Shown here: piece after piece, positions 1 through 11,100 of the stretch | Layout of the letters: every line of letters begins with the position of its first letter | Position numbering within the stretch: the first letter of the stretch is position 1 | Assembly (NCBI GenBank): GCA_015478945.1 | Contig: JABUQX010027648.1 | Coordinates: 1 to 32,500, forward strand | Reading direction: 5' to 3' | Length of the DNA: 32,500 bases | Source: Trachelipus rathkii | Taxonomy: Eukaryota > Arthropoda > Malacostraca > Isopoda > Trachelipodidae | Translations under genes and position numbers: made by a program | The notes under the pieces: model-generated | Seen by the model: only the letters and a program-made list of their open reading frames with translations | Told to the model about the DNA's origin: nothing | The model's database searches: none

Positions 1-343
1 GAGAGAGATGGACAGGGCTGCGACTTGGAATTTCGATCAACAGAAATTTTTGCTAAAGCGAAGAGTCCAGAGGCAATTGTGGAAACGCGCTGGAAAAGGG
101 CTGTGACTACCAATTTGCCTACGAGAGAGGTGTATCTCAACAGAAGGGACTTTTGTTATCTTGATCTGTTTCCATTGCATTTTTTTCAGTGGATCGATTG
201 AGATGATGAAGTATCGGCAAAGCAATAGTTGCGAGATTTCTTAACGGGTAGCGATTCGCGATAAATTAAGGTGGCCTCGTAATGAGGTAGGTGTTGCTCT
301 TAAAGAAGCCACCGATCTAGCAAGTTCCTTCCCTATATAATTT

Positions 344-361
344 TGGTGAACCCGGAAAAGA
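344..361 (+). other. Possible LTR-type primer-binding site, first unit
   Basis: TGGTGAACCCGGAAAAGA begins with TGG, as plus-strand primer-binding sites of LTR retrotransposons do, and its first part resembles TGGTGACCCCGA, complementary to a tRNA-Trp 3' end. About 60 bp later comes an A-rich leader with an ATG at 403. The match is partial and no gag or pol is recognisable, so this is weakly supported. Confidence 0.25.
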
Positions 362-554
362 ACACCCAGTACCTCAATCTACGCCTTCTAAAAAGCAAAC
401 AAAATGAAGAATAAATAAAACTACAAATAATTAAATTTTCAATCAGAACCTCCGAGAAGTGACTCAAGCAATGACATTATCAATGAACTTCAATTTTCAT
501 TTTTTAATAATTCGTGTTTGGTCATTCAGCTTTTCACAACTATCACTGTTCGAG

Positions 555-930
555 GATTCATCGCTAGACTTAGCAAACTTCCTTTTCGGCATTTCTTTAA
601 CATCATTCAAGTTTTGGATTATGCGCAGAAACTCATTTTTGGATTCCACTACGAACTTGATTCCTTTTCGAATTCTAATGGTTCTGTGACCGCTCCTTTT
701 ATGTATGAAGAAATTTTCTTTCAAAATAAAGGACCTAAATTTCAAGCAACTTCGCCTCCACGTAACTTCCTTTACGGTATGGATTCTTTCATCATTTTAG
801 TTTGGATTATGGCAGAAATTTTATTTTTTGGATTCCCACTACGAACTTTGATTCCTTTTCGAATTCTTAAATGGTTCTGTGACCGTCACCTTTATGTATG
901 AGAAATTTTTCAAATAAAGGACTTAAATTT
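555..930. repeat. Duplicated ~195-bp sub-repeat, first unit
   Basis: Two adjacent blocks share the order AACTTCCTTT, TTGGATTATG, a TTTTTGGATTCC-like stretch, CTACGAACTT, ATTCCTTTTCGAATTCT, GGTTCTGTGACCG and AAATAAAGGAC. One runs from about 555 to 745 and the other from about 750 to 930. The second has several indels. This gives each 1.78-kb unit an internal direct repeat. Confidence 0.75.
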
Positions 931-1790
931 TAAAGAAATTCGTCTCTACATATGTCAAGCAATGTTTTCTCGTAGCCAATAACAGTTTTGAAAAACTATT
1001 TACGTGCCATTGATCAATCATGGATACATTAGAAACGCTTAGTATGACCTTCATCTGGATCCAACGTTCGTGATGTGCTATTTATTTTGAATAATTATGT
1101 TTTCATATCAATATTTGTATTCGCTTTTCATTTTTTATGCATTTAAATGTTTGTATTTTGTTTATATCTAACGGATTATACCAATTTGCTTGTGTTGTTT
1201 AAATGCACGTTTTATGTTCTGTATATATAGACATTCTTGTTTTTTATGTATCAAATATTTGTATATTGGTTTAGTCTTCTTTCGGATGTAACCAGTTTAT
1301 GCTCGTATTTGAATTTATTTATTTTTCATGTTATATATTTTTTTCCTTCAAATATATGTTTGTATGTCTACTTATTTCTTCGGACATAATTATAAATATG
1401 CTTTCATTTGAAAGTATTTTATGTTTGTATTTTACTTATTCTTTTACCCCATTGACATGTTTTATATGTTTGTGCGATTGTCAAATGCCCACAGATATGT
1501 ATACATTTTATTTAACTAATTTTATATCTTGAATAATTTAGAAATTAAAATACTTTTCACTCCGTGTTTAGCGCAGGAATTAATGTAGCACTCCATTATA
1601 AACTTTTGTAAAAATTTTAATTTATGTTGGTACTATGCCAAGATTTGCGCGAGCAAAATGTTAGAGCATAAGTCAAATTGAAATAATATATAATTCCGTT
1701 TGAAGATAGTTTATATCTTCAGTCAATAAAATTAACAATAAGATTAGAAAAATAAATCTCACTAAGATACTCTCTCCAGAATCCTCCGGA
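931..1790. other. Non-coding interior of the 1.78-kb unit
   Basis: T-rich sequence with loosely repeated TATGTTTGTAT / TTTTATG words. It is matched by about 2690-3560 in the next unit. I see no gene. Confidence 0.5.
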
Positions 1791-2085
1791 AGAGAGAATA
1801 GATTTCAAGGAAGGCTGCGATTGAATTTTCGAGATCAAAATTTTCGCTAAACGAAGAGTCCGAGAGGCAATTGTGGAAACGCGCTGGAAAAGGCTGTGCA
1901 ACAATTCGGCTACGAAGAGAGAGTATCTCAACAGAAGGGACTTTTGTTACTTTTATGCTTTCATTTTTAAATTTTACTTATTTGAATAAAAACTATTTCA
2001 AATATGGATTTCTAAATTACATCCGCTTATATAGGGTGTTGCCTCTAAAGAAGCCACCACTTACAAGTAACAAGCTAATATTAAT

Positions 2086-2103
2086 TGGTGATCCGGAAAA
2101 AGT
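2086..2103 (+). other. Possible LTR-type primer-binding site, second unit
   Basis: TGGTGATCCGGAAAAAGT occupies the same place as the motif at 344 in the previous unit and is again followed about 60 bp later by ACAAACAAACAAAATG (ATG at 2146). Conservation of position supports a real unit feature; its identity as a primer-binding site is inference. Confidence 0.25.
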
Positions 2104-2299
2104 AAACCATTACTTTCAATCTAAGCCTTCTAACAAACAAACAAAATGAAAAAAAGGAAAACTACAATAATACTATAAATTTCAATCAAATACTCGAGAA
2201 GATGTCAAGCAATGAAACATTATCAGACGAACTTCAATTTTTCATTTTTAATAAATTTTAGATTATGGTCTTCAGCTTTTCACAACTATAACTGTTTAG

Positions 2300-2690
2300 G
2301 ATTCATCGCTAGACTAGCAACTTCCTTTAGGTAGGATTTCTTTCATCATTTAAGTTTGGATTATGGGCGAAACTCATTTTTGGATTCCACTACGACTCTG
2401 ATTCCTTTTGAATTCTATCAATGGTTTGTGTGACAAGATATATATATGTATGAAGAATTTTTTTCAAATAAAGGACTTAAATTTCAAGCATCATCGCTAG
2501 ACATAGTTAACTTCCTTTACGGTATGTTTTTATAATTTTAAGTTTGGATTATGGGCAGAATATCATTTTTGGATTCCACGAAATTAAATGAATTGCCTTT
2601 TCGAAATTCTAAATGGTTCTGTGACCGCTCCGTTTTATGTATGAAGAAATTTTTCAAATAGAGGACTTAAACTTCAAGCAAATTCGTCTC
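2300..2690. repeat. Duplicated ~195-bp sub-repeat, second unit
   Basis: The same pair of blocks as at 555-930 is present one 1.78-kb unit downstream: TTTGGATTATGGGC...TTTTTGGATTCCAC at about 2345-2390 and again at about 2540-2580, followed each time by the GGTT(C)TGTGAC and AAGGACTTAAA landmarks. The sub-repeat therefore existed before the larger unit was tandemly duplicated. Confidence 0.7.
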
Positions 2691-3784
2691 TACATATGTC
2701 AAGAATGTTTCTCTCGTAACTACAGCTTTGAAAACATATTTACGTGCGCATTGAATCAATCATGGATAACATTAGAAACGCTTAAGAAAGACCTTTCTTG
2801 GATCACGTAGAACTCCGATGTGCCTTTTTAATTTGTGATTAATTAAAGGCTTTACATACCAATAATTATGTATACACATTTTTGTATTTTTATGCACTTT
2901 TAAATGTTTGTATGTTTGGTTATATCTACTGGATAAAGCCAAATATGCTTGTGTTTAAAATTTATTTTTTTTTTTCATGTATATATATCTTATTATTGTT
3001 ATTTATATATATATATACAAATATTATAGTATAGCGATGTGTATTGTAGGATGTAACCAGTTACGCTCGTATTTGAATATTATTTATATTTCATGTATAC
3101 TTTTTTTGCCTTCAATGTTTTGTTGTCTCTTATTTCTTCCGGCATAATTAGATTATCTTTCATTTGAGTATTTTTATGATATAGTATTTTAACTATATTA
3201 CCTCTATATATACCACCTCATTGACAGTCTTATATGTTTGATGCGATAATGTCAAATGCCCACAATATGTATACATTTATATATGAGATATATAATATAT
3301 ATATATATATCTAAATTATATATACAATATAGATGTTTAGCGAGAGAGATATAATAAGCACTCCTTTATAACTTTGGTAAAAAATTTTCATTTTCTGGTT
3401 TTGAGTTTCATTGCAGAAGCAAAATATTTAGCATAGTCAAATGGATTAATATATAAACCCGTCCGTTTGGAGATACTCTTAGTTGTCCAGTCAGAAATAA
3501 ATTTAACAATGAATTAGAAGAAATATTCACTCTAAGATCTCTCTCCTAGAAATCATCCCGGCAGAGAGATAATTTCAAGGAAAGGGCTGCGACTCTGATA
3601 TACGATCAGCAATTTTCGCTAAACGAAGAGCCAGAGGCAATTGTGGTGGAAAATGCGCTGGAAAAGGCTGTGACTAACATCGCCTTCGAAGAGAGAGTAT
3701 CTCAACAGAAGGGACTTTTGTTACTTTATATATATATATATATATATACTTAGTGAATAAAAACATCATTTCAATAATGGAATA

Positions 3785-4720
3785 ATAATTCCATCATATA
3801 TATATAGAGATATATAGATATATAAAGAAGCCACCACTTAGCAAGTAAATACTGTATATATATATAATACTATATTATATATATATTACTAATATATAAA
3901 AATATATATTACTATTTAATATATTATATATTATATTATATATATATATATATTATTATATATATTAATATATCATATCTATACTATTATATTATATATA
4001 TATATATTATATAATATATAATATATACAAACTATAAGTGATGTATATAATACTACTACTACTAATATAATAATATATATAACTTACTATATATACATAT
4101 ATATATATAATATTAATATAATATTATATATATATATATAATAATAAGTAATATATATATATATATATATAACATATATACTTATATTATTATACTAATA
4201 TATATTACTATATATATAACTATATATATTAATATAATATATAATATATAACCCTATATATCATGATATTCATGTCCATCAAAACAATCACCCCACACCA
4301 CCACACACCGCACATATATATATATATAATATATATATAATAAATATATATAATATATAATTAATATATAAATATAATTATAAATATATAATAATTAAAT
4401 ATGTATATATAATATATATATCTATATATAATAATATGTATATATATATTATTTATTTATATATATAAACTCTCAATATATACTATTACATATATATATA
4501 TATAACATACTATATATATACTATATATCTATATATATAATATATTATTATATTTTTATAATTATTATATATATATATATATTATAGAACTAGATATATA
4601 TAATATTATATATATTATATAGTATACTATATATATACCTGGCCCAATATTATATTATATAAAATATATATTATATATATAAATAATATATATATATGTA
4701 TATATTTATATACCAGTCAA
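3785..4720. repeat. Long interrupted (TA)n microsatellite
   Basis: Almost entirely TA dinucleotides with frequent phase breaks (TAATA, TATTA), interrupted by one short C-rich island at about 4268-4314 containing ACCACCACACACCGCAC. It follows directly on the third copy of the 1.78-kb unit. The length in an assembly is likely to be unreliable. Confidence 0.9.
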
Positions 4721-6684
4721 GTTGGAGGAGTATAAGATAGCAGAAGGTTATCAGCAATGAAATACGCAACACACCGAGGAACGGTTAACATCCCGGACGA
4801 ATATAGCCGTACTTTAGTCGTTATTTAATATACATATACATTTATCATATACACATTTTACATATACATATACATTTACATATACATACACATTTACATA
4901 CACATAGATACATACATGTAGATGAGATTTTCAATGCTGCTTAAAAAAACTAACTCCAACGCTGTCTAATACGCTGAAGAGCGGATGTTTCTTTCTAATG
5001 TGAACTTTACTCAGCCGTACCATTGTGAATGGGTAAGCCTTATCCTTCTACATCCTTTAGTATAGTAACTGCTTATCAGACCGGATCAGGATCTCTCAGT
5101 GCGAGATAATGCATATTTTGGGAATGTTATTACTTACTCTCTTTAGAGAAAAATACCTACTTTTAACAGAGGAGCTGTAATGTCCTTATATTGATGATCC
5201 CTATATCAGTTTTGTAAACATATGCATAAAGGAGTTCTGAGTCATTTCAGGGGTATAACACAGGTATAAATGTAATACCCAGTCTTGTTCATCGATAGTT
5301 CTTCCTAGTTAATGTTTGTCCTATACTGAGCTGTATAATCCTTTTTACATAGTAGGGATATCAATGTAACGATGTCTAAAATAACCTTGACGCAAACATG
5401 GAAGTGTTTACGCAAGATATAGAGAAGATCTCCTGAGGCAAAAAAACACAGAGATATATATATAGATATAATACGGTGTCGATCCGAATTGATAGATATC
5501 AATACTTCATCTTCAGAGAGTTGAATGCTTGTTGTAATTCGATCTCTACACTGTTTCTGGTTGCTAAATGCGTATTTAAAATAACTGAACATAGCAGGTA
5601 CTGATTTAAAAATAGGCTTTCCTCAGTACAAATCTTTCATAAAAGTATTCTTTTTTACCCATTGTAACGCGGTTCAGGTCGCGTTTTTCACTTCTAATAG
5701 TGTTTCAACACAATCTACACTTCTGTAAACATTAATAGAAAAGATTGTGGGGCACATTTTCGCATATATGTATTTATATCACTTCACACAACTTCAATAA
5801 CGTCTCTTTCATAACAGGGGTTTTAATAATATGTCGTGAATCTGAGAGTTTAATTATCCGCTGTGATTGATAGAGATGAAACGCTGGAGTAAATAGAAAG
5901 GTCCTGCCCAACAAAGACAGGAGACAGATGATTAATAATGCTAATAGATATATAGACTTTTATATAGGAGTTAAAACTTGGAGGGTATCCCACCCATTTA
6001 ACAAATACTGTTTATTTCTACCCTTTCCTTTCGAATCTTTTCAATTTTATATACATAACTTTCAGGATTGAAGCGTATTTTCTGTATTTCCTGTTTAAAT
6101 CAAAATCACTACCTTTATCTCTTTTCACAACGTCTAATCCTCCAAATATGTAATTTATAGCACGTCATCGGGGAAGTCCCCGGACATTATGACCTTTGAA
6201 AACCTCTGTAGACAACCCTGACTCGTAGCCTTTCCTTACCTAAACCTTTCCGCCTCTCTGGAAACTCGTACATAATCAAGCAGATACACCTGAAATTATC
6301 TTATTTTTTCTGACTCATCGTGTGACTGTTGCGTGATGTAGGCTTTCTTGTCAACATTTCTACATTGGGTAAGATTTTAGTTCTATGAAACGATTAATAT
6401 AATAAAGCAAGATCTTGTAGTATGTCAAAATATTTAAAAGTAATTCATTTAGTTACCTATTTCTGAAATTCTGAACCTTGAAATAGTGCGTTGCTACTGC
6501 TGACTCCCTATAGCTGCTTTATTTACAGTTATGATAATTAGTGTATTATGATAGTCAATAAAAAATAACTACTATATAACTTATATTACGGTCTAAGGAA
6601 ATCTACGTCCCTTGATAGATACACAGCATCCTGGGGCACGCTGTCATCCTCTTAATTTACTCTAAATTGCATAGTTAACAGTGT
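4721..6684. other. Unrecognised intergenic sequence
   Basis: Moderate-complexity sequence without a supportable coding region. A short imperfect (ACATAT/ACATAC)n stretch lies at about 4832-4920. The longest open frame, on the minus strand at 5305-5592, has no recognisable motif and unconvincing composition. I see no RNA gene or mobile-element hallmark. Confidence 0.4.
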
Positions 6685-6812
6685 AGGAGTGGGATGGTTC
6701 TAAACATTATGGTTTTTAAACAAATTTGGTTTAAACCATGGTTACCATTGGTTTTTAAACACTGGTATAAACCCATTCCAAAAACCAAATGGTTTAAACC
6801 ATAAAAAAAAAC
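6685..6812. mobile_element. hAT-like terminal/subterminal sequence rich in GGTTTAAACCAT
   Basis: The stretch begins CAGTGTAGGAGTGGGATGGTT and then contains repeated direct and inverted variants of GGTTTAAACCAT (about 6729-6740 and 6790-6801, plus degenerate copies). CAG-type ends followed by short repeats of both orientations are usual for hAT subterminal regions, where transposase binds. No matching opposite end or transposase was found, so this is an inference from style. Confidence 0.4.
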
Positions 6813-6929
6813 ATATAAGCTAAAATATTTATATATTTATAATGAAATCTTTAGCATGTTGACATGGTTTTCTTATTTCAATCGAAGAGTAACTGAAAGG
6901 CAAATTTTCTGCGATTTATTATTGTGAGC

Positions 6930-7078
6930 ATCATATATAATACTATATACTAAATAATATTAGTATATATATATATAATAATATATATATATTTATATAT
7001 ATTATATTTATTTATATATATATATATAATAATATATAGTATATATATAAATCTATATTATACACAATTACTATAACC
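6930..7078. repeat. (TA)n tract
   Basis: TA-rich microsatellite with ATTATATTTATTTATA interruptions, lying between two hAT-like ends. Confidence 0.85.
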
Positions 7079-7095
7079 TCATACTATATCTAACA

Positions 7096-7285
7096 GAGAT
7101 GGGCATCGGTTACATGAAATTGGTTTAAAGTATACCGTTACTCGTTCCTTGAGAGAAAGTAGGTAATATTTTTATTTTTACATTGTTACATTTTAAAATT
7201 CTTTTGAAGGTTTCCGTTCTCGTCTATAAAAATGTAAAAAGAGATATATAGTAACAACCGCGTTACTTTCGGTCAGACTTTTGGA
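7096..7285. mobile_element. hAT-like end with CAGAGATGGGCAT terminus
   Basis: CAGAGATGGGCATCGGTTAC starts near 7096, followed by ATTGGTTTAAAGTATACCGTTACTCG and GAGAGAAAGTA words. From memory, many animal hAT elements begin CAGAGATGGGCAA and carry GGTTAC / GTTACT repeats just inside. No partner end is visible, so it is a solo end or the start of a decayed copy. Confidence 0.4.
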
Positions 7286-8139
7286 GATATATATAATAGT
7301 TTAACAGTTTTGTATTACATGATATATCATATTTACTGCTGAAGATTAACTCAAATATAGAAAGTCTCATCAACTTTATTCAAAAATTGCAATTTTAACA
7401 TTACTATCCCTATATATTTAAATAGCATTTTAAAAATTTTTTAATTATTTATAAGATTCATCCTTATGTAAAACGTCAATTGCATAAATTTATAGGTGAA
7501 CGACTGGAAATTAGATCAGAGAAATTAGAGTGAAGGACAGATACCAAAACAGGGATGTTTAGAATTCAAATATATATATAGAAGAAGATTCAGCAAGATA
7601 AGGCGAAGATCGGAGGAGCGAGGATATGGTGAGCGAAAAGAGTAAGATCACCACATAAGCGATATCAAGGAAATCATACTGGGTATCAGGGATATGATTA
7701 GAAAAATCAACATGCCCAAATCTTGCTATTAAGACAAAGATTCAAAAACATTGAGTATAAATAGGAGTTTGACAGAGATAATAGTTAGAGCGATGGGAAG
7801 ACTCACCCTATTTCGAAATAGGTTGAATTAACGCACACTTTGAGTCGGAAGGAAAGTTCAATAGTTTCTCCATATAGAAAGCTTAGAAGTTCAAGTTTTA
7901 ATAACTTCTGGAAGGATATCGTCAGGGTCATTCTTCTTCTTAGTATTCAGCTCTGAGGGAGAGCTGATAAAACGTCTTTAAAGTTGAGTTTATAACACTG
8001 TTAAGCATAAATAAGCAGGACGGAGTTGGTGACGGAGGAATAATTCCCGAATTGTCAAATTTAGAAATTAGAAGCAAAGATTCGAACGAAGAACATACAT
8101 ACATACAAACATACATATAACAAAATCAAATGTCTTACA
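7286..8139. other. Unrecognised AT-rich sequence upstream of the satellite
   Basis: No supportable gene. It has purine-rich segments (about 7560-7720) and ends in a short (ACATACATAC) stretch at about 8093-8120, immediately before the first satellite monomer. Confidence 0.4.
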
Positions 8140-11100
8140 TTTAAATACGTGAAAGCAGAAAAGGGAATTTAATAATTGTAGGTGTCTAAAATTAGCATTT
8201 TTTAATGAAATTTCAATATTTGTTTTAAACCAAATATTTCATTAGGATGATGATTAAACTCTGTCGTTTATAAAACACATTATAAGCTTCTAAATACGCT
8301 TTTGCTTAAATTTAACATTACGAATTTAGAACCTTAAAAGTACGTTTTTCCTAAATTTCAACATTTGAAATTATTGGTTAATCTTAAAATGAGTTTTTCT
8401 ACGGTATTTTCAGCATTTTTAAAAAAAGAATGTGTTGCATGAAATGCAATTTTCAAAAAGCAGAAAAGAAGGAATTTATTAATTGTTTTTGAGGTCTTAA
8501 TTTATGATTTTTAATGAAATTTCAATATGTCTGTCATTATAGTTGTAACGCCCAAATATTTCACACGTTTGTGAGACCAGTCACTCAGAAAAATCTTAAT
8601 ACTTCTCAAATTAACTCCTTAGTCTTAGTGGTTCACAAGTTACAATAAAAACTCATTATAAAGTAGCAGATTTACATACTTTGAAACAGTTTGAAATTAT
8701 TGTAGGTAGAAGGACTCTTAAAAACATGGTCTTTATAGCGGAGTTTCAATTTCACAAAGAATATGAAAAAATAAGTGATGATTTTACACATATGATAATG
8801 TTATTTAAAAAGAAAAATTAAATATGTAGTTCGCATATTAAGGTATGACTTTAAGTATGTAACGGGTTTTTAGAGAATCACATTTGTTTTTCTGAATATA
8901 TACTAAGAGGAGTAATACACGTAGCAGTTGTGAAAACCTTTTTAATACAAATTTTAACTTCCCTAAAACTTAGTTATTAAAATAATTTTACAATTACAAA
9001 TTTAGAAATCTTAAAGTACGATTTTTTCTAATTTCAACATTTGAAATTATTTGGTACTCCTTAAAATTGTTTTAACTGTAATTTTTCAGCATTTGAAAAA
9101 TAATGGTTTCAATTAAATGCATTTGACAAAAAGCAGATAAAGACGAATTTATTAATAGGTGTCTTGAAGGTGTCTATGAAATTGTGTGAAGTTGTTTAAT
9201 GAGCCATATTTAGTTTTTGTATAATAAGTAAAGAATATAAAGATTCTTAGAAGTATTGTGGAAAAGACGCCCGTTCTCTGATGAAACACACGTTTTTAAT
9301 ACAAAAATTAGCTTTTGGAACACTTGTTAGAGAATAAGAAAAACATTGGCTCCATTGACCATAGAATTATATACTATAATTTACATTGAAAATATTTGGT
9401 CAATTATTAAAATATTGAAGTTTTTCTGAAGTATTCTAAGCTTATCTCACCTTAATATTGTGTTCATAGAAAATTTACATAATTCTCTGAATGTTGGAAA
9501 ATATATTATTGTTTTTAGGTGTTTTAATATTGACGTTTTTAATAAAATTTCATTATTTGTTATTTATATTTATACATATTATCTATGTTTCATTCAGTTG
9601 TGATGACGTGTTTTAATAAAAAATCTAACAACTAAAATTGCGGTAAGAATTTTTCATTAATTTCAATATTACAATTTTAGAAACACTGCTTAATAGTAGA
9701 ATTTTTCCTAAATATATTCAACATTGAAATTATTTGGTAAATCTGACAAATGAAGTTATTTTTATAACGTATTTTCAGCATTTAAAAATAAATGTGTATT
9801 CATATGTAGAAATGCGAAATGCAATTTCAAATAGCGAAAAGAGAATTTATTATTGTTTTATGAGGTGTCTTATATTGACTTTGCTTATTGGAATATTTAA
9901 ATATATTTTGTTTATTTTAATATTAACCAAATAATTTGACATTGTTGTGAATACATTTAAATAAAGTAATTTAACTCTTAAATTACACTTTCTCATTAAA
10001 ATTTTCACATTACAATTTAGATCTCTTAAAGTTGTTATTCTAAAATTTAATATTTATGAAATTATTGGTAAATCTTAAAATTGAGTTTATAAAGGTATTT
10101 TCAGCATTTGAAAAAATAAATGTTACATTGAAATGCTTAAACGTATATTCAAAGAAATTGACATTCATTATATTTTTTAGGTGTATAATGTAATTTTAAG
10201 TATTTTTCCAAATTTCAAATATTTTTATTTTATGTATATACTTACAAATTATTCATTAGTTGTGAAAACTTGTTATTTAATAATAAAATTTTTACGTTAA
10301 AAAAATACGAAGCTGTTAAAAATCATTTCTTTTTATCATTATAATCTTTAATACTACTATAGATAAAATTTAGAAACTCTTTATAAAACGTATGAATTTA
10401 TTTATTCTAAATTTCTAAATTTGTATAATATTAAATCATTATAAATTTGTGAGAGATTTTTATTAGGATATTATTCAGCCTTTACAAAATCATAGAGTTT
10501 CATTAGTAATGCTATTCAAAAAAGTGCAAGAAAAGTGAAATTTATTAATATTTTTAGGGTCTTAATATTGCGTTGTTTAAATGAATTTCATATTTGGTTT
10601 TTATAGTACCAATATTTCATTAGTGTGAACTGTTTAGTAAAAAATTTTTAACTTCTAAATTTACGCTTTTTCTTAATTTTCACATTACAAATTTAGAACT
10701 CTAAAGCGATTTTTCCTAAAGTTCAATTTTCGGAGCGATTCAAGAGAGATCAATTTTCCGATATTTACCAGCTATTGGAAATATGAACTGTGTTTCACAT
10801 TGAATGTCCGAATCAACAATTATGCAAAAGTATAATTGAAAAATAAGCAATTTTATTGTTTTATTTTCATTTTAATGGGCGAAAATTTCAATATGTTTTT
10901 TTAATTTTACCTAATTAATATAAAGAAGCGTTTCACTTTTTAGATAAAAAAATTAACACTCTATATTACGCTTAGCATATATATTTTAACATTTACGACA
11001 TTTATGAGAGCTCTTAAAATGTCGATTCTTTTCCTAAATATCTATTGCCGAGAATATTTTGTTTATCTTAACTTTAGTTTTTTACTGTATGCAGATTAGA

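Larger units (their letters stand above)
1..3847. repeat. Tandem array of a ~1.78-kb unit (two full spans plus partial third)
   Basis: The landmark AATTGTGGAAACGCGCTGG starts near 75 and recurs near 1869 and, slightly altered, near 3639, giving spacings of about 1794 and 1770 bp. The blocks around it repeat in the same order and orientation: a GAGAGA...GGCTGCGA block (1, 1792, 3561), a CTCAACAGAAGGGACTTTTGTTA block, and an AAGAAGCCACC block (about 304, 2048, 3822). The first unit is cut by the window edge and the third dissolves into (TA)n after about 3847. The copies differ by many single-base indels. The unit has no recognisable long reading frame. It could be a long satellite or a tandemly duplicated LTR-type element (see the primer-binding-like motifs). 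Confidence 0.85.

Noticed and set aside
459..901. Overlapping open frames on both strands
   Set aside because: They lie in the 195-bp sub-repeats and are not preserved in the second 1.78-kb unit.
5305..5592. Minus-strand open frame of 95 codons
   Set aside because: No recognisable motif; length is compatible with chance in this sequence.
6190..6260. CCTTACCTAAACCTTT as a telomere-like (CCTAA)n remnant
   Set aside because: Fewer than two recognisable units; no support for an interstitial telomere.
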